Assembly (NCBI GenBank): GCA_965277535.1
Contig: OZ255825.1
Location: forward strand, 2,108,001-2,172,000
DNA length: 64,000 bases
Reading direction: 5' to 3'
Source of the DNA: Ilyomonas sp965277535
Lineage (GTDB): Bacteria; Bacteroidota; Bacteroidia; Chitinophagales; Chitinophagaceae
Made by a program: the position numbers and the translations under genes. This document shows, piece after piece, positions 1 to 9,036 of this stretch. Position 1 is the first letter of the stretch, and the number at the start of each line of letters is the position of its first letter. The notes beneath the pieces were generated by a model. That model had not been told where the DNA came from and ran no database searches. It was given only the letters and a program-made list of their open reading frames with translations.

Positions 1-405
1 TACATTCGCATCAATAATCTGGTTGGCACGAAGAATGGCTGTGTAAGCTCCAGGAGTTGGAGGTGGTGGATTATTTAAGATTCCGCCCCATATTTCAGAA
101 ACAACAGCATCAGTTAAGGTAACATTATATTTATATTGAGCAATATATCTACCGGAATTTTTTGATTCTAAAAATGTATTGTCTGCCTGCAGATCTCCTA
201 AAACCGGCAAATCTCTGCCATACAAGGGTACTGCACGTAAGGCTGAATAAACGCCATTCAAAGCGGCGGTTAAATCGGATGCGCTGGTAAGGGCTACGCT
301 GGTATTAACCGCATCAGCCGGATTTTGGGTGATAAAACTTTTTGAACACGAATTGAGCATTACTGAAAAACCCACTAAAAGAAAAAGGATATGTATGCGT
401 TTCAT
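1..405 (-). CDS. SusD/RagB-like outer-membrane lipoprotein, N-terminal part
   Basis: The reading frame runs from the ATG at 405 off the left edge, so only the first 135 residues are visible. It begins with a lipoprotein signal peptide (MKRIHILFLLVGFSVMLNSC), with Cys20 as the likely lipidated residue. A typical SusD N-terminus follows: SFITQNPADAVNT, then a helix with LTAALNGVYSALR. SusD proteins cap the SusC channel at the cell surface and bind glycans or other ligands. The gene lies 25 bp downstream of susC on the same strand, the usual SusC-SusD order. The ligand cannot be told from this fragment. Confidence 0.85.
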   Translation of the reverse strand, partial: MKRIHILFLLVGFSVMLNSCSKSFITQNPADAVNTSVALTSASDLTAALNGVYSALRAVPLYGRDLPVLGDLQADNTFLESKNSGRYIAQYKYNVTLTDAVVSEIWGGILNNPPPPTPGAYTAILRANQIIDANV

Positions 406-430
406 AGTAGTTTTTTAAAAAGAAAAACAA

Positions 431-3400
431 TTAAAGACCAATCTTGATGCCTCCCGTAACGGTTCGTGGGATATATATCTCTAAATTTCCTTCGCTGTTA
501 ATTCCTTCTTCAGGATCGAAGGGAAGATTTTTATCTTTCACAATCGTAAGCAGGTTGCTGCCTCTTACATAAACGCTTAAATTAGCAAGATGAGCCTTTT
601 TAGCAATGCCTTTAGGAAAGCTGTAAGCAAACTGTAAGTTGCGAAGTCTTATGTAATCGCCTTTGTACAGGTTGCGGGTGCTGGAAATGTTAGAGTTCAA
701 ATTACCGCCAAATACCTGTTGAGGAACATCGGTAACATCGCCTGGTTTCTTCCAGCCATGCAAAGCACTTGACAATTGTCCGAAGTATCCTAAATAAGCA
801 CCATCGCTTTGCAGATAGTACGACCAATCGTCAATTACATAATTACCAAAGTTGTAATTGAACTGAACTTCTAACGAAAAGCCTTTGTAGGTAAAGGTGT
901 TGGTAAAGGCACCAAAATATTTGGGTGCTGCAGAGTAGTTCAAACTTTGTTTTGCCTGTGTATAATCGCTTGTTTTGTTTTTGTGCGAAGAATCGGTGTA
1001 CCACTGCGGGTTGCCATTGGAAGGATCAACACCTGCCCATTGCCGCAAATAAAATGTTTGTAAATCATGCCCTACCGTATAGTTGTAGTTACCACTTGCC
1101 ACCGGGCGACCGCCATACAATTGTGTTACCCTGTTTTTATTATGAGAGAAATTAAAGCCAATGTCCCAGGTAAAGTTTTTGCTGTTGATAGGTCTGCCAT
1201 TCAAGCTGATTTCAATTCCTTTGTTGGAGAGAGCCCCGATATTCTGCAATTGTGAGAGGAAGCCTGATGTGCGCGATAGCTGTATATTGGCTAACAATCC
1301 CGATGTAACGCGGCTATAATATTCAACCGTACCACCCAGCCGGTTTTTAAACAAACCAAAATCCAAACCTACATTAAAGGCTTTGTTTTTTTCCCAGGTA
1401 AGGTTAGGGTTGCCCACATTATTAGGGCGGCTTCCCGGAAGGTTGTTATAATTGGCATCATAAGTATAGGTTGCCAAAGCAGAATAATAGCCAAAACCAA
1501 GGGCATTGCCATTTTCACCATAAGAAGAACGCAGCTTTAATAAGCTAACTGTTTTTGAATCTTTCAGAAAGGCTTCTTCATTTATATTCCATGATGCACC
1601 TGCCGAATAAAAGTTGCCCCATTTGTGGTTGGCTCCAAATACTGAAGAGCCATCTCTTCTAAAGCTTCCGCTCAATACATACCTGTCTTTATAATTTCCG
1701 GTGGCACTGGCAAAATAGGAAGCTGTAGAACTTTCTATCGGCACAGCAGAGGCAATAGTTGGCGTAGAGGTAGAAGCCAGGTATTTTAATTGCAGCGTAT
1801 TAGGAAAGCCCTGGCCGCCTGCCTGTAGTAAATAGTTATTTATCGCTTGCGCTTCCTGCCCCAATTGCAGATTTACATACACATCTTTTGCCTTGTTTGT
1901 ATTAATGCGGTAATCCAGCAGGTTTGTCCATGTCCAGTCAAATATCCTTCTGAATGAGGAAAGAGCATTACCACCCAAAGCAAAGCCATCACCATAAAAA
2001 GGATTGCGGTATTGATCTTCCTGAACGGTTAATAATTCGCCGGAATAGCGGCTGGTGAATTTCAGGTTGTCAAGAATCCGGAATTCGCCACTTGTATAAC
2101 CTCTGAAAGTGGTGGTTTTGGCTGTATTCTGATCCAATGAAGCTATGGCTACCGGATTAAAAACGCCGCTCCCATTCGTAAATTCAGTGCTATCTCCGTA
2201 TCTGGGCGTGCCATTGGCGTTGTAGGGTGAGTTCCAGGGAAGCAGAAAGTACGATGCCAATACCGGGTTAGCAAACGCGCCGCCATTGGTTGGAGTGCTT
2301 TGTATGCTGTTGCTTCCGTTAATGCCTGCCGTAAAAGTAATTCTGTCTGTTGCTTTGTGAGTGATGGACAGGCTGCCGTTGTATCTTTTGTAATACGTGG
2401 CTATGGTAGTGCCATCTTGCTTGAAGTATCCGCCCGAAGCATAGAACTGCGTTTTTTCACTGCCACCACTTAAACTCACATTGTATTGTTGCTGGCTGCC
2501 CTGCCTGGTTACAACATCCAGCCAATTGTTATTTACATTTTCTTTAAAACCAAATCCCAATTGATTCGTGGGATCATTAATCAGCGAATCTGCTCCCACT
2601 GTGTTTGTAGCCAGCCCGCCATTCACAAGTGCTTCTTCTAATACCGTTTTGGTTTCAGCCGTCGTCATGGGCCGGTTATTCTTTGGCTTATAAGCCAGGT
2701 CTATTCCACCAGCTTCGCCCGAGGCTGATAATACGGTTTTGCCTGCCTTTCCTTTTTTTGTGGTTACAATGATAACACCATTGGCTGCTCTTGATCCATA
2801 TACCGATGTGGCAGCCGCATCTTTCAATACAGAAATGCTTTCAATATCATCTGGGTTCAGCGAGCTAAGCACGTTGGCAGTTGTTGTATTGGAAGTAATA
2901 TCGCCGGTGGTGGCAATTACACCATCTATTACCCATAAAGGATTGGCACTGGCATTAATAGAACCGATACCTCGAATACGGATGTCTGTAGCTGAACCCG
3001 GCGCACCGGACGCGGAAGTTGATAGTAACCCCGGCACAGCCCCTTGCAACGCTTTATCAACTGAACTGAAAGGTTTGTTTTCTAAATAAGAAGAACTTAC
3101 GGTAGCCACCGATCCGGTTACATTGGTTTTTCGCTGATTGCCGTATGCCACTACAACCACTTCGTTCAGAGAACCAGTGGTAGGTTGTAACTTAATGGTG
3201 GGATTGGTATTGCTGGTAATGTTCACTTCAGCGGTAGCATAGTTTACCGAAGTAAGCACAAGGGTGGTGGCAGATGTAGAAACAGGTAACGTAAAATCTC
3301 CGTTTTCATTGGTGGTGGTGCCTTTTGTGGTTCCTTTTATTACAACCGATACATTGCCAACAGGGTTGTTTCTTTCATCCAATACTTTTCCGGTAATTAC

Positions 3401-3469
3401 TCTCGATTGTGCACTCAATTGGCACAAAAAGAAAAGCCATGCTGATAGCAGCAGTAAAACTTTTTTCAT
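431..3469 (-). CDS. SusC/RagA family TonB-linked outer-membrane transporter
   Basis: A 1012-residue protein with signal peptide (cleavage near LSAQ, residue 21). A carboxypeptidase-regulatory-like domain follows (about 22-105: VITGKVLDERNNPVGNVSVV). The plug domain comes next (about 115-230), with the SusC signatures LQGAVPGLL, IRIRGIGSI and SVYGSRAANGVIIVTTKKGK. The rest is a beta-barrel ending in a C-terminal strand (GGIKIGL). It should import a ligand across the outer membrane using TonB energy, with the SusD lipoprotein encoded next. No anti-sigma factor or glycoside hydrolase lies beside it in the window, so the substrate is unknown. Confidence 0.95.
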   Translation of the reverse strand: MKKVLLLLSAWLFFLCQLSAQSRVITGKVLDERNNPVGNVSVVIKGTTKGTTTNENGDFTLPVSTSATTLVLTSVNYATAEVNITSNTNPTIKLQPTTGSLNEVVVVAYGNQRKTNVTGSVATVSSSYLENKPFSSVDKALQGAVPGLLSTSASGAPGSATDIRIRGIGSINASANPLWVIDGVIATTGDITSNTTTANVLSSLNPDDIESISVLKDAAATSVYGSRAANGVIIVTTKKGKAGKTVLSASGEAGGIDLAYKPKNNRPMTTAETKTVLEEALVNGGLATNTVGADSLINDPTNQLGFGFKENVNNNWLDVVTRQGSQQQYNVSLSGGSEKTQFYASGGYFKQDGTTIATYYKRYNGSLSITHKATDRITFTAGINGSNSIQSTPTNGGAFANPVLASYFLLPWNSPYNANGTPRYGDSTEFTNGSGVFNPVAIASLDQNTAKTTTFRGYTSGEFRILDNLKFTSRYSGELLTVQEDQYRNPFYGDGFALGGNALSSFRRIFDWTWTNLLDYRINTNKAKDVYVNLQLGQEAQAINNYLLQAGGQGFPNTLQLKYLASTSTPTIASAVPIESSTASYFASATGNYKDRYVLSGSFRRDGSSVFGANHKWGNFYSAGASWNINEEAFLKDSKTVSLLKLRSSYGENGNALGFGYYSALATYTYDANYNNLPGSRPNNVGNPNLTWEKNKAFNVGLDFGLFKNRLGGTVEYYSRVTSGLLANIQLSRTSGFLSQLQNIGALSNKGIEISLNGRPINSKNFTWDIGFNFSHNKNRVTQLYGGRPVASGNYNYTVGHDLQTFYLRQWAGVDPSNGNPQWYTDSSHKNKTSDYTQAKQSLNYSAAPKYFGAFTNTFTYKGFSLEVQFNYNFGNYVIDDWSYYLQSDGAYLGYFGQLSSALHGWKKPGDVTDVPQQVFGGNLNSNISSTRNLYKGDYIRLRNLQFAYSFPKGIAKKAHLANLSVYVRGSNLLTIVKDKNLPFDPEEGINSEGNLEIYIPRTVTGGIKIGL

Positions 3470-3778
3470 AGGTGTTATTTAATCAATAATAAATAAAGAT
3501 GTAGATAAACTGATGATAACGCTGTTCATAAATAAGGACTGAAAAAACTGGCTGGCTGCTGCATTTTTAGAAATATATTATTCAATTCAATATCAGAGCA
3601 GGTGAAGATGGCGCAGGTATGTACAAGGTTGAAGAAGGCAAAGTGAAAAAATGAATTTAGAAGAAGGCTCGATAATTTATCGCTCAATTATTGACATCAA
3701 GGCTTAGAATATTGCACGTTCTTACATCCAATCTAATACACGAACAATGAGAGAAAGGATTTAGAAAATTTATAAAAC
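3470..3778. other. Intergenic region upstream of susC
   Basis: About 310 bp between susC and the tRNA-Phe terminator. It must hold the susC promoter on the minus strand, but I could not find a clear TAnnTTTG box. No credible open reading frame or hairpin was seen. Confidence 0.5.
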
Positions 3779-3809
3779 AAATAAGTCGCTAATGAATAGC
3801 GACTTATTT
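3779..3809 (-). terminator. Rho-independent terminator of tRNA-Phe
   Basis: A perfect 12-bp inverted repeat (AAATAAGTCGCT and its complement) with a 7-nt loop begins 11 bp beyond the tRNA 3' end. On the minus strand it is followed by the T-rich run TGTTTTATAAA. Confidence 0.75.
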
Positions 3810-3819
3810 AAAATTCATG

Positions 3820-3892
3820 TGGTGTGAGCCGGGATCGAACCGGCGACACAAGGATTTTCAGTCCTTTGCTCTACCGACTGAGCTACCGCACC
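3820..3892 (-). tRNA. tRNA-Phe (GAA)
   Basis: A 73-nt cloverleaf on the minus strand. The acceptor is GGTGCGG, the D stem GCTC/GAGC, and the anticodon stem AAGGA/TCCTT with loop CTGAAAA, giving anticodon GAA. The T arm is GCCGG-TTCGATC-CCGGC and the discriminator is A. CCA is not encoded. One oddity is that position 5 (C) faces position 68 (A), a mismatch inside the acceptor stem; a T at position 5 would pair. Confidence 0.95.
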
Positions 3893-3931
3893 ATCCGTAA
3901 AGGGCTGCAAATATAACACGATAATTAAAAA

Positions 3932-3967
3932 GGCAAAATGTAAAATGGAAAACTTTTGTTTTTGCCC
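3932..3967. repeat. Heptamer repeat next to a GGCAAAAACAAA site
   Basis: Three 7-bp units ending in AAAA (GGCAAAA, TGTAAAA, TGGAAAA; 3932-3952) stand directly before TTTGTTTTTGCC (3955-3966). Both lie between the tRNA and the end of asnS and belong to the two window-wide repeat patterns described in the findings. Confidence 0.6.
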
Positions 3968-3973
3968 AAATTT

Positions 3974-5410
3974 TTAAAACTCGCAGTTCTTCGGTGTACG
4001 GGCAAACGGTATTACGTCGCGTATATTAGTCATGCCGGTTACAAACTGCATCATGCGTTCAAAGCCCAAACCAAAGCCTGCATGAGGTGCAGTTCCAAAG
4101 CGACGTGTATCCAAATACCAGTTTAATTCTTCCGCAGGCATATGCATCTTCTCCATGCGACTGATTAATTTATCCAACCTTTCTTCCCGCTGGCTGCCAC
4201 CTACAATTTCACCAATGCCTGGTGCTAAAATGTCCATCGCAGCTACGGTTTTGCCATCATCGTTCATGCGCATGTAAAACGCTTTGATGCCTTCAGGATA
4301 GTTAGTAACAATTACCGGCTTTTTAAAATGTTTTTCTACAAGATAACGCTCATGCTCGCTCTGCATGTCAATGCCCCAGCTTACATCGTATTTAAACTTC
4401 TTCTTTTTGTAATGAGAAGATTGCAATAAAATATCAATGGCTTCTGTGTAGGTAATGCGCTCAAATTGGTTATCTACCACAAAGCGAAGCTTTTCCAGCA
4501 AACCCATTTCAGCGCGTTCGGCTTGCGGTTTTGCCTTCTCTTCTTCTGCCAATCGCCCATCTAAATACTGCAAGTCAGCTTCGTTGTTTTGCAACACATA
4601 ACTGATGATGTATTTAATAAACTCTTCCGCCAGGTTCATGTTGTCTTCCAAATCGTAAAAAGCCATTTCGGGTTCTATCATCCAGAACTCTGCAAGATGC
4701 CGCGTGGTATTGCTGTTTTCTGCACGAAACGTAGGTCCGAATGTATAAATATCGCCCAATGCTAAAGCACCCAATTCGCCTTCCAGCTGACCGCTAACGG
4801 TTAGGTTTGTTTTCTTTCCAAAAAAGTCTTCTCCAAAATCAATTTCACCATTTTCGTTTACAGGTGCGCTGTTTAAGGGAAGGGTTGTAACGCGAAATGT
4901 TTCGCCCGCACCTTCCGCATCCGATGCGGTGATGATGGGTGTATGCAAATAAAAAAAGCCTTTGCTGTTGAAGAACTGATGCACCGCAAAGGCAAGCGAA
5001 TGCCGTACCCGAAACACCGAACCAAACGTGTTGGTACGAAAGCGCAGGTAAGCAATTTCCCGTAAAAACTCAAGGCTGTGCTTCTTGGGTTGCAATGGAT
5101 ATTTTTCAGGGTCGCAGTCACCCAATATTTCAACAGAAGAAGCCCTGATTTCAACAGTTTGCCCTTTGCCAATGCTCTCTACCAGTTCGCCATTTACTTT
5201 CAGCGAAGCGCCGGTGGTTATGCGTTTCAGTGTTGCTTCGTCAAGCATTCCTAAAGCAGCCACCACTTGTATGTTTTGATGCGTGCTGCCATCGTTCAAC
5301 GCAATAAACTGGTTGTTGCGAAACGTGCGCACCCAGCCCATTACAATCACCTCTTTTCCTACTTCGTTCGTGGCTAACAGCTCTTTTATTTTTGTTCGGT
5401 TGTTGAACAT
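3974..5410 (-). CDS. asnS: Asparaginyl-tRNA synthetase
   Basis: Attaches asparagine to tRNA-Asn using ATP, in the cytoplasm. The start is placed at MFNNRTKIKE (ATG at 5410), giving 478 residues, close to the bacterial norm; an in-frame ATG at 5437 would add nine unlikely residues. An N-terminal OB-fold for anticodon binding (VIVMGWVRTFRNN) is followed by the class II core. Motif 2 is visible as FRAENSNTTRHLAEF and motif 3 as GFGLGFERMMQF. The AsnS rather than AspS or archaeal-type identity is inferred from the overall pattern. Confidence 0.95.
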   Translation of the reverse strand: MFNNRTKIKELLATNEVGKEVIVMGWVRTFRNNQFIALNDGSTHQNIQVVAALGMLDEATLKRITTGASLKVNGELVESIGKGQTVEIRASSVEILGDCDPEKYPLQPKKHSLEFLREIAYLRFRTNTFGSVFRVRHSLAFAVHQFFNSKGFFYLHTPIITASDAEGAGETFRVTTLPLNSAPVNENGEIDFGEDFFGKKTNLTVSGQLEGELGALALGDIYTFGPTFRAENSNTTRHLAEFWMIEPEMAFYDLEDNMNLAEEFIKYIISYVLQNNEADLQYLDGRLAEEEKAKPQAERAEMGLLEKLRFVVDNQFERITYTEAIDILLQSSHYKKKKFKYDVSWGIDMQSEHERYLVEKHFKKPVIVTNYPEGIKAFYMRMNDDGKTVAAMDILAPGIGEIVGGSQREERLDKLISRMEKMHMPAEELNWYLDTRRFGTAPHAGFGLGFERMMQFVTGMTNIRDVIPFARTPKNCEF

Positions 5411-5455
5411 CGCTTTCAAAATTTTTGCAAATATCAAGTATTCAATTTTATATCG

Positions 5456-6172
5456 TTAATAGTAAAACGAGCGTCCTAATTTCTGCACATACTCATCAAT
5501 AAAGGTTGGCATCTCTTTTCTTTTGTATTGAATGATGTAACGTGGATGCGGCAACTGAGTTATTTTCTCAAAAAAATGATGTTCGTTGTTAATGTCAGAA
5601 AAATATTCCGCATTCTTTTTACCCAAACAAAAGCACTCATCAGTGCGCAAGCCAAGGTCGATTTGTTTTTGCATCATTTTTATAATAAAAGGTTTTGCAG
5701 CGGCATACAAAGCTTTGTCATCGTAATAATTGTAATTAATCCACTTGTTATTTTGTTGATGAACAACAAAGCCCAGCGGACAAACGGAGTTGATATAAAA
5801 CTGTTGGTAAAAAGCATCAGCGCCGCCCATTGCGCTAATCATGGCATAAACAAATTCGGACGACGGCTCATGCGAAGTGTTTTCTTTTGTATCAATACCG
5901 CAAACATCGCGCAGCCGCTTAAAATCGGTAAAAGGAATGCCGGTTAAACCGCCGCCAAACCTGCCGGGATTGATTCCAAAAATTGCCCAACGTTTGTTTT
6001 CGTCATTATAATATTTTTGGTAAAACGCATCGCTGAAAGCTTGTATTTGCGGGCTTTTGAAGGGATTGAGCACATCAATATGCGGTGGAAGCTTTGCGGT
6101 AAAATGTAAAGCACGATTAAAGTGTTTCATCCGGTTGGCAAACATGAGCGATGTATTTTTCGATAAAATCAA
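5456..6172 (-). CDS. SMUG2-like uracil-DNA glycosylase family protein
   Basis: A 238-residue protein of the DUF4918/SMUG2 group in the uracil-DNA glycosylase superfamily, which removes damaged bases from DNA. The catalytic-loop motif is INPGRFGGGLTGIPFTDF, matching the GMNPGPFG...TGVPFG pattern of SMUG enzymes. The second motif is LPHPRYIIQYKRK near the C-terminus, with the expected His. Start choice is uncertain: ATG at 6172, or MFANRMKHF 27 bp inside. It lies 18 bp beyond the long asnS frame and may be co-transcribed with it. Substrate range cannot be told. Confidence 0.8.
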   Translation of the reverse strand: MILSKNTSLMFANRMKHFNRALHFTAKLPPHIDVLNPFKSPQIQAFSDAFYQKYYNDENKRWAIFGINPGRFGGGLTGIPFTDFKRLRDVCGIDTKENTSHEPSSEFVYAMISAMGGADAFYQQFYINSVCPLGFVVHQQNNKWINYNYYDDKALYAAAKPFIIKMMQKQIDLGLRTDECFCLGKKNAEYFSDINNEHHFFEKITQLPHPRYIIQYKRKEMPTFIDEYVQKLGRSFYY

Positions 6173-6199
6173 TTTAACTTCACATCAAATATAACGGCT

Positions 6200-6409
6200 A
6201 TGAAATACTGTGTTGTGTTTATCCTGCTTGCAGGGTTTGTTTTTGCCGCAAAAGCGCAATCGCTACAACCCAACAATCGCTACCAACAAAAGCGATGGTT
6301 GGATAGCTTGCGCGTCAATCACAAACAGCCAACGGTTACAATTATTCCCGTTCCTCAGCTTGTTTATAATACGCCCATAGCTTCGTTGCCAGATGAAGGA
6401 AAAAGATAG
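6200..6409 (+). CDS. Small secreted protein, probably the first part of a frameshifted gene
   Basis: 69 residues with a clear signal peptide (MKYCVVFILLAGFVFAAKAQ). It starts 27 bp from, and divergent to, the SMUG2-like gene. The frame ends at TAG right after an A5 run (6400-6404). One extra A there would join it to the next frame, at 6412. The signal peptide contains an exact TTTGTTTTTGCC (6236-6247). No known function. Confidence 0.6.
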   Translation: MKYCVVFILLAGFVFAAKAQSLQPNNRYQQKRWLDSLRVNHKQPTVTIIPVPQLVYNTPIASLPDEGKR

Positions 6410-6411
6410 GA

Positions 6412-6546
6412 ATGAGTGGAGAAGATACTATCTATCAAATGAAAACAGATAACATGCTTTTGTTGAAGCCAAACAGAAATTCAACTTATGTTCCTAACGC
6501 AACAGATGGAAAAGTGTTTATGGTGCCGCCGGCAAAAAAGCCATAG
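6412..6546 (+). CDS. Continuation of the small secreted protein in the next frame
   Basis: 44 codons starting 2 bp after the previous stop (MSGEDTIYQMKTDNMLLLKP, then a Pro/Asn-rich tail ending VPPAKKP). With one base added to the A5 run at 6400-6404 the two parts read through as about 113 residues. Small secreted Bacteroidota proteins with a similar xxDNMxxLxPN segment exist (recalled, not searched). It could also be a separate coupled peptide gene, an indel mutation or an assembly error. Confidence 0.4.
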   Translation: MSGEDTIYQMKTDNMLLLKPNRNSTYVPNATDGKVFMVPPAKKP

Positions 6547-6549
6547 GCT

Positions 6550-6823
6550 TTATTCGTTTATCAACTCAACATCTTCATATATCTGATAGCGGAATAGAAA
6601 ATGATATGGTTTTTATTTGTAACGAATCGTTTACATCGGTGTATTCTTTCCCTTCCCAAAACTGATTGTCGTTGATAGAGAACACTTCAAAGTTTATTGT
6701 TTGAGAATCTACCAGAATGTATTCTTTCAAAGAAGGGATATCGCGATAGAATTTAAACTTGGTGCCACGGTCGTAATTCTTTGTTGAAGGTGATAAGATT
6801 TCAATGACAACCGCAGGATTCAT
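6550..6823 (-). pseudogene. C-terminal half of a broken Uma2-family gene
   Basis: Encodes NPAVVIEILSPSTKNYDRG, then IPSLKEYILVDSQ, the C-terminal core of Uma2 (DUF820) proteins of the PD-(D/E)XK nuclease fold. The natural N-terminal half is missing here and lies at 9120-9452 on the same strand, in the right order. Near the end, the frame stops after LSDI. A 2-base loss in an AT repeat would explain this, since the other frame continues YEDVELINE to 6550. Confidence 0.8.
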
Positions 6824-7001
6824 TACGGCGAGGGCTTGGCGAAGAACTGGTATTTGAAATCTGTCCGCCCGAACTAAAGTTAAATTAATAATTAAATGCT
6901 GATGCTTTTTTTACCGGCTAAATTTTATTCCTTCCGCCTAAACTGAAGCAAAATAGCAAAACAAAGTTGATTTAAAAATTCGTCATCCAGTTTTTTGACA
7001 A
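6824..7001. other. Intergenic remnant left of the IS element
   Basis: This stretch separates the Uma2 C-terminal half from the IS. It contains ATTTGAAATCTGTCCGCCCG (6872-6891), continuing GAAC, which looks like one arm of a palindrome whose other arm is missing. No gene seen. Confidence 0.4.
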
Positions 7002-7009
7002 ACCAATGT

Positions 7010-8693
7010 GCATGTTGCACAACTCACAGAGTGTGAATAAAGATAGTTGAAAAAGGCATGAGGATGAAGTAACTTGTTGTATGCAAGGCAAGAAAGAATA
7101 CTCTGAACAACTCTTTACTTCTTTTCAGTTGTCACAGCGCGTACCGGAAGATAACTTCTACCGCAGGTTAAAAGAAGTGCTTGATCTTCACTGGCTATAT
7201 GCCGCCACAAAAATGTACTACGGCTTGGAAGGACAGCAAAGCATTGATCCGGTTGTCTTTTTCAAGCTGATTCTCATTGGTTACCTGGAGAACCTGATGA
7301 GCGACCGCAGGATCATCACTACCGTCAGCCTGCGCCTCGATATGCTTTTCTTTATCGGCTATGATATTGATGAACCCTTGCCCTGGCACTCTACATTGAG
7401 CAGAACAAGACAATTGTATGGTGAGTCATTGTTCAAAGACTTGTTCAGGCAGGTTTTGAAGCAGTGTATTGACAAAGGCATGGTGGCTGGAAGAAGACAA
7501 GCTATGGACAGCGTGGCTGTGAAAGCGAACGCAAGCATGAGTAAACTGGCAGAAAAAGAAGTGCTCGATGATGCATTTGATTATTCCGATGAACTCGAGA
7601 GTAACAATGATGACAAACAAAGCACAACGGTATCCTCTGCCAGAAAGAAATCAGTAGAACTGCATCACGGGTGGAAAGCCAACGCCTATAAGGACATGCC
7701 CAAAGGCGACAAGGAATCTAATGGGAACGCAAAGTTTGTGAGCAATCATACTCATTACAGCCAAACTGACCCCGATGCAAGAATATCAGTAAAGCCAGGC
7801 AAGCCAAGACAATTAAATTATCACGCACAGGTAGCCGTAGATACGGCCCATCATGTCATTACCCAAATTGAAAGCCATCATGCCAGTAAAAAAGACAGCC
7901 AGTGTTTATCATCTTTGGTAAAGAACACCATCAATAACTTACGACAGAACGATCTTGTCATAGAAGAAGTACTCTGTGATGCCGGTTACAGCAGCGGTGA
8001 AGCCCTGAAGGCACTGGAAGATCATAACATAAAAGGCTACATCCCAAACTTTGGTCAGTACAAAGCGGCAAGAGAAGGCTTTACTTATGATAAAGAAAAC
8101 GATTGCTACACTTGTTCAAGAGGCGTTCACCTGCCGTTCAAGAAGATACAAACCACTTCTTTGGGCTACCAGATGAAAGTATACCGCTCAAGCAGTAAAG
8201 ACTGCGGCCATTGCCCTTTAAGAAGCAAATGTATTGGCAAGAGTGATTTTAAAAAGATTGATGATAGTGTTGACAAGCCTTACTATGACCGGATGCATGA
8301 GAGACTACAAACCAACAAAGCAAAGCGGATGAAGAAGCTAAGAAGCAGTACGGTTGAACCGGTGCTGGGCACGCTGGTTAATTTCCTGGGCATGCGAAGG
8401 GTTAATACAAGAGGTGTGGAAGGGGCAAACAAGTGTATGCTGATGGCAGCGGTGGCTTATAACCTTAAAAAGCTGATGAAGTTTGCAACCAAAAAAGTGC
8501 AGGCTGATGTAAAAGCATTGCAGAAAAGCCTGGAAAACACTTTTTCAGACTTCATTCATCACCTGATGTCCGTTACAGGATCATGGGCTCATTGAAAGAT
8601 CAAAACCAGTAAATGTCTGTAAACCCCTGATTTGTTTTTGATAACCAAAGAAAACGGAAATGGATTATTTTTTATCCGAGTTGTGCATCAGCC
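7010..8693 (+). mobile_element. Complete IS1182-family insertion sequence, about 1.68 kb
   Basis: The ends are imperfect inverted repeats. The left end reads GCATGTTGCACAACTC and the complemented right end GGCTGATGCACAACTC (13 of 16 match). They are bordered by an identical 8-bp direct repeat, ACCAATGT, at 7002-7009 and 8694-8701. The single gene inside encodes an IS1182-type transposase. Intact ends, gene and direct repeats suggest a recent, possibly active, insertion. Confidence 0.85.
7081..8595 (+). CDS. IS1182 family transposase
   Basis: 504 residues, full length for the family. The N-terminal DUF772-type region (SIDPVVFFKLILIGYLENL) precedes a DDE catalytic core. Likely acidic residues lie in MDSVAVKANAS, EVLCDAGYSSGEA and STVEPVLGTLVNFLGMRR. 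A Cys-rich insert (CYTCSRGV, CGHCPLRSKCIGK) is typical of IS1182 transposases. It cuts and moves the element through the terminal repeats. The start is the ATG at 7081, 71 bp inside the left end. No frameshift seen. Confidence 0.95.
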   Translation: MQGKKEYSEQLFTSFQLSQRVPEDNFYRRLKEVLDLHWLYAATKMYYGLEGQQSIDPVVFFKLILIGYLENLMSDRRIITTVSLRLDMLFFIGYDIDEPLPWHSTLSRTRQLYGESLFKDLFRQVLKQCIDKGMVAGRRQAMDSVAVKANASMSKLAEKEVLDDAFDYSDELESNNDDKQSTTVSSARKKSVELHHGWKANAYKDMPKGDKESNGNAKFVSNHTHYSQTDPDARISVKPGKPRQLNYHAQVAVDTAHHVITQIESHHASKKDSQCLSSLVKNTINNLRQNDLVIEEVLCDAGYSSGEALKALEDHNIKGYIPNFGQYKAAREGFTYDKENDCYTCSRGVHLPFKKIQTTSLGYQMKVYRSSSKDCGHCPLRSKCIGKSDFKKIDDSVDKPYYDRMHERLQTNKAKRMKKLRSSTVEPVLGTLVNFLGMRRVNTRGVEGANKCMLMAAVAYNLKKLMKFATKKVQADVKALQKSLENTFSDFIHHLMSVTGSWAH

Positions 8694-8724
8694 ACCAATG
8701 TTGCCTGCTGGTTTTCTCTTGGTG

Positions 8725-9036
8725 TCAACTTCTTGTTCCTTTTATAAGTATCACAGATTTTATTGATTGTTCTTTCAAATATAAAAAGTGTTTGCGTTCT
8801 TCGTCTTGCATAAAATTCTCAAAGTCATTTTCTGTTGCAAATTCTACTAAATGAATTTCGTAAGGCTTTTCAATATGTGTTTCAACAAATGATCTTTCGT
8901 TAGGTCTTATTCTCAATAAAAGTTGTCCATTATATTTCAAAATTATTGGAATTGCAATGTCTTCAAACTGATGAAATATACTTTCTTGCCCTTCTTTTAT
9001 GTAAATTAGTTGAGTTATAAAAACCATACTTGTCAT
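8725..9036 (-). CDS. DUF1330 family protein
   Basis: 103 residues with the DUF1330 ferredoxin-like dimer pattern: FITQLIYIKEGQE, then IRPNERSFVETHIEKPYEIHLVEFATENDFENFM. The family has no firm biochemical role. It sits in a roughly 600-bp stretch that, with the IS, separates the two halves of the Uma2 gene. It is bordered by a 12-bp inverted repeat (AATGTTGCCTGC at 8697-8708, complement at 9115-9126). It may have arrived as cargo of an older insertion; this is inference. Confidence 0.75.
   Translation of the reverse strand: MTSMVFITQLIYIKEGQESIFHQFEDIAIPIILKYNGQLLLRIRPNERSFVETHIEKPYEIHLVEFATENDFENFMQDEERKHFLYLKEQSIKSVILIKGTRS

Noticed and set aside
3483..3778. TAnnTTTG promoter for susC
   Set aside because: No convincing match with a TTG at the right spacing was found on the minus strand.
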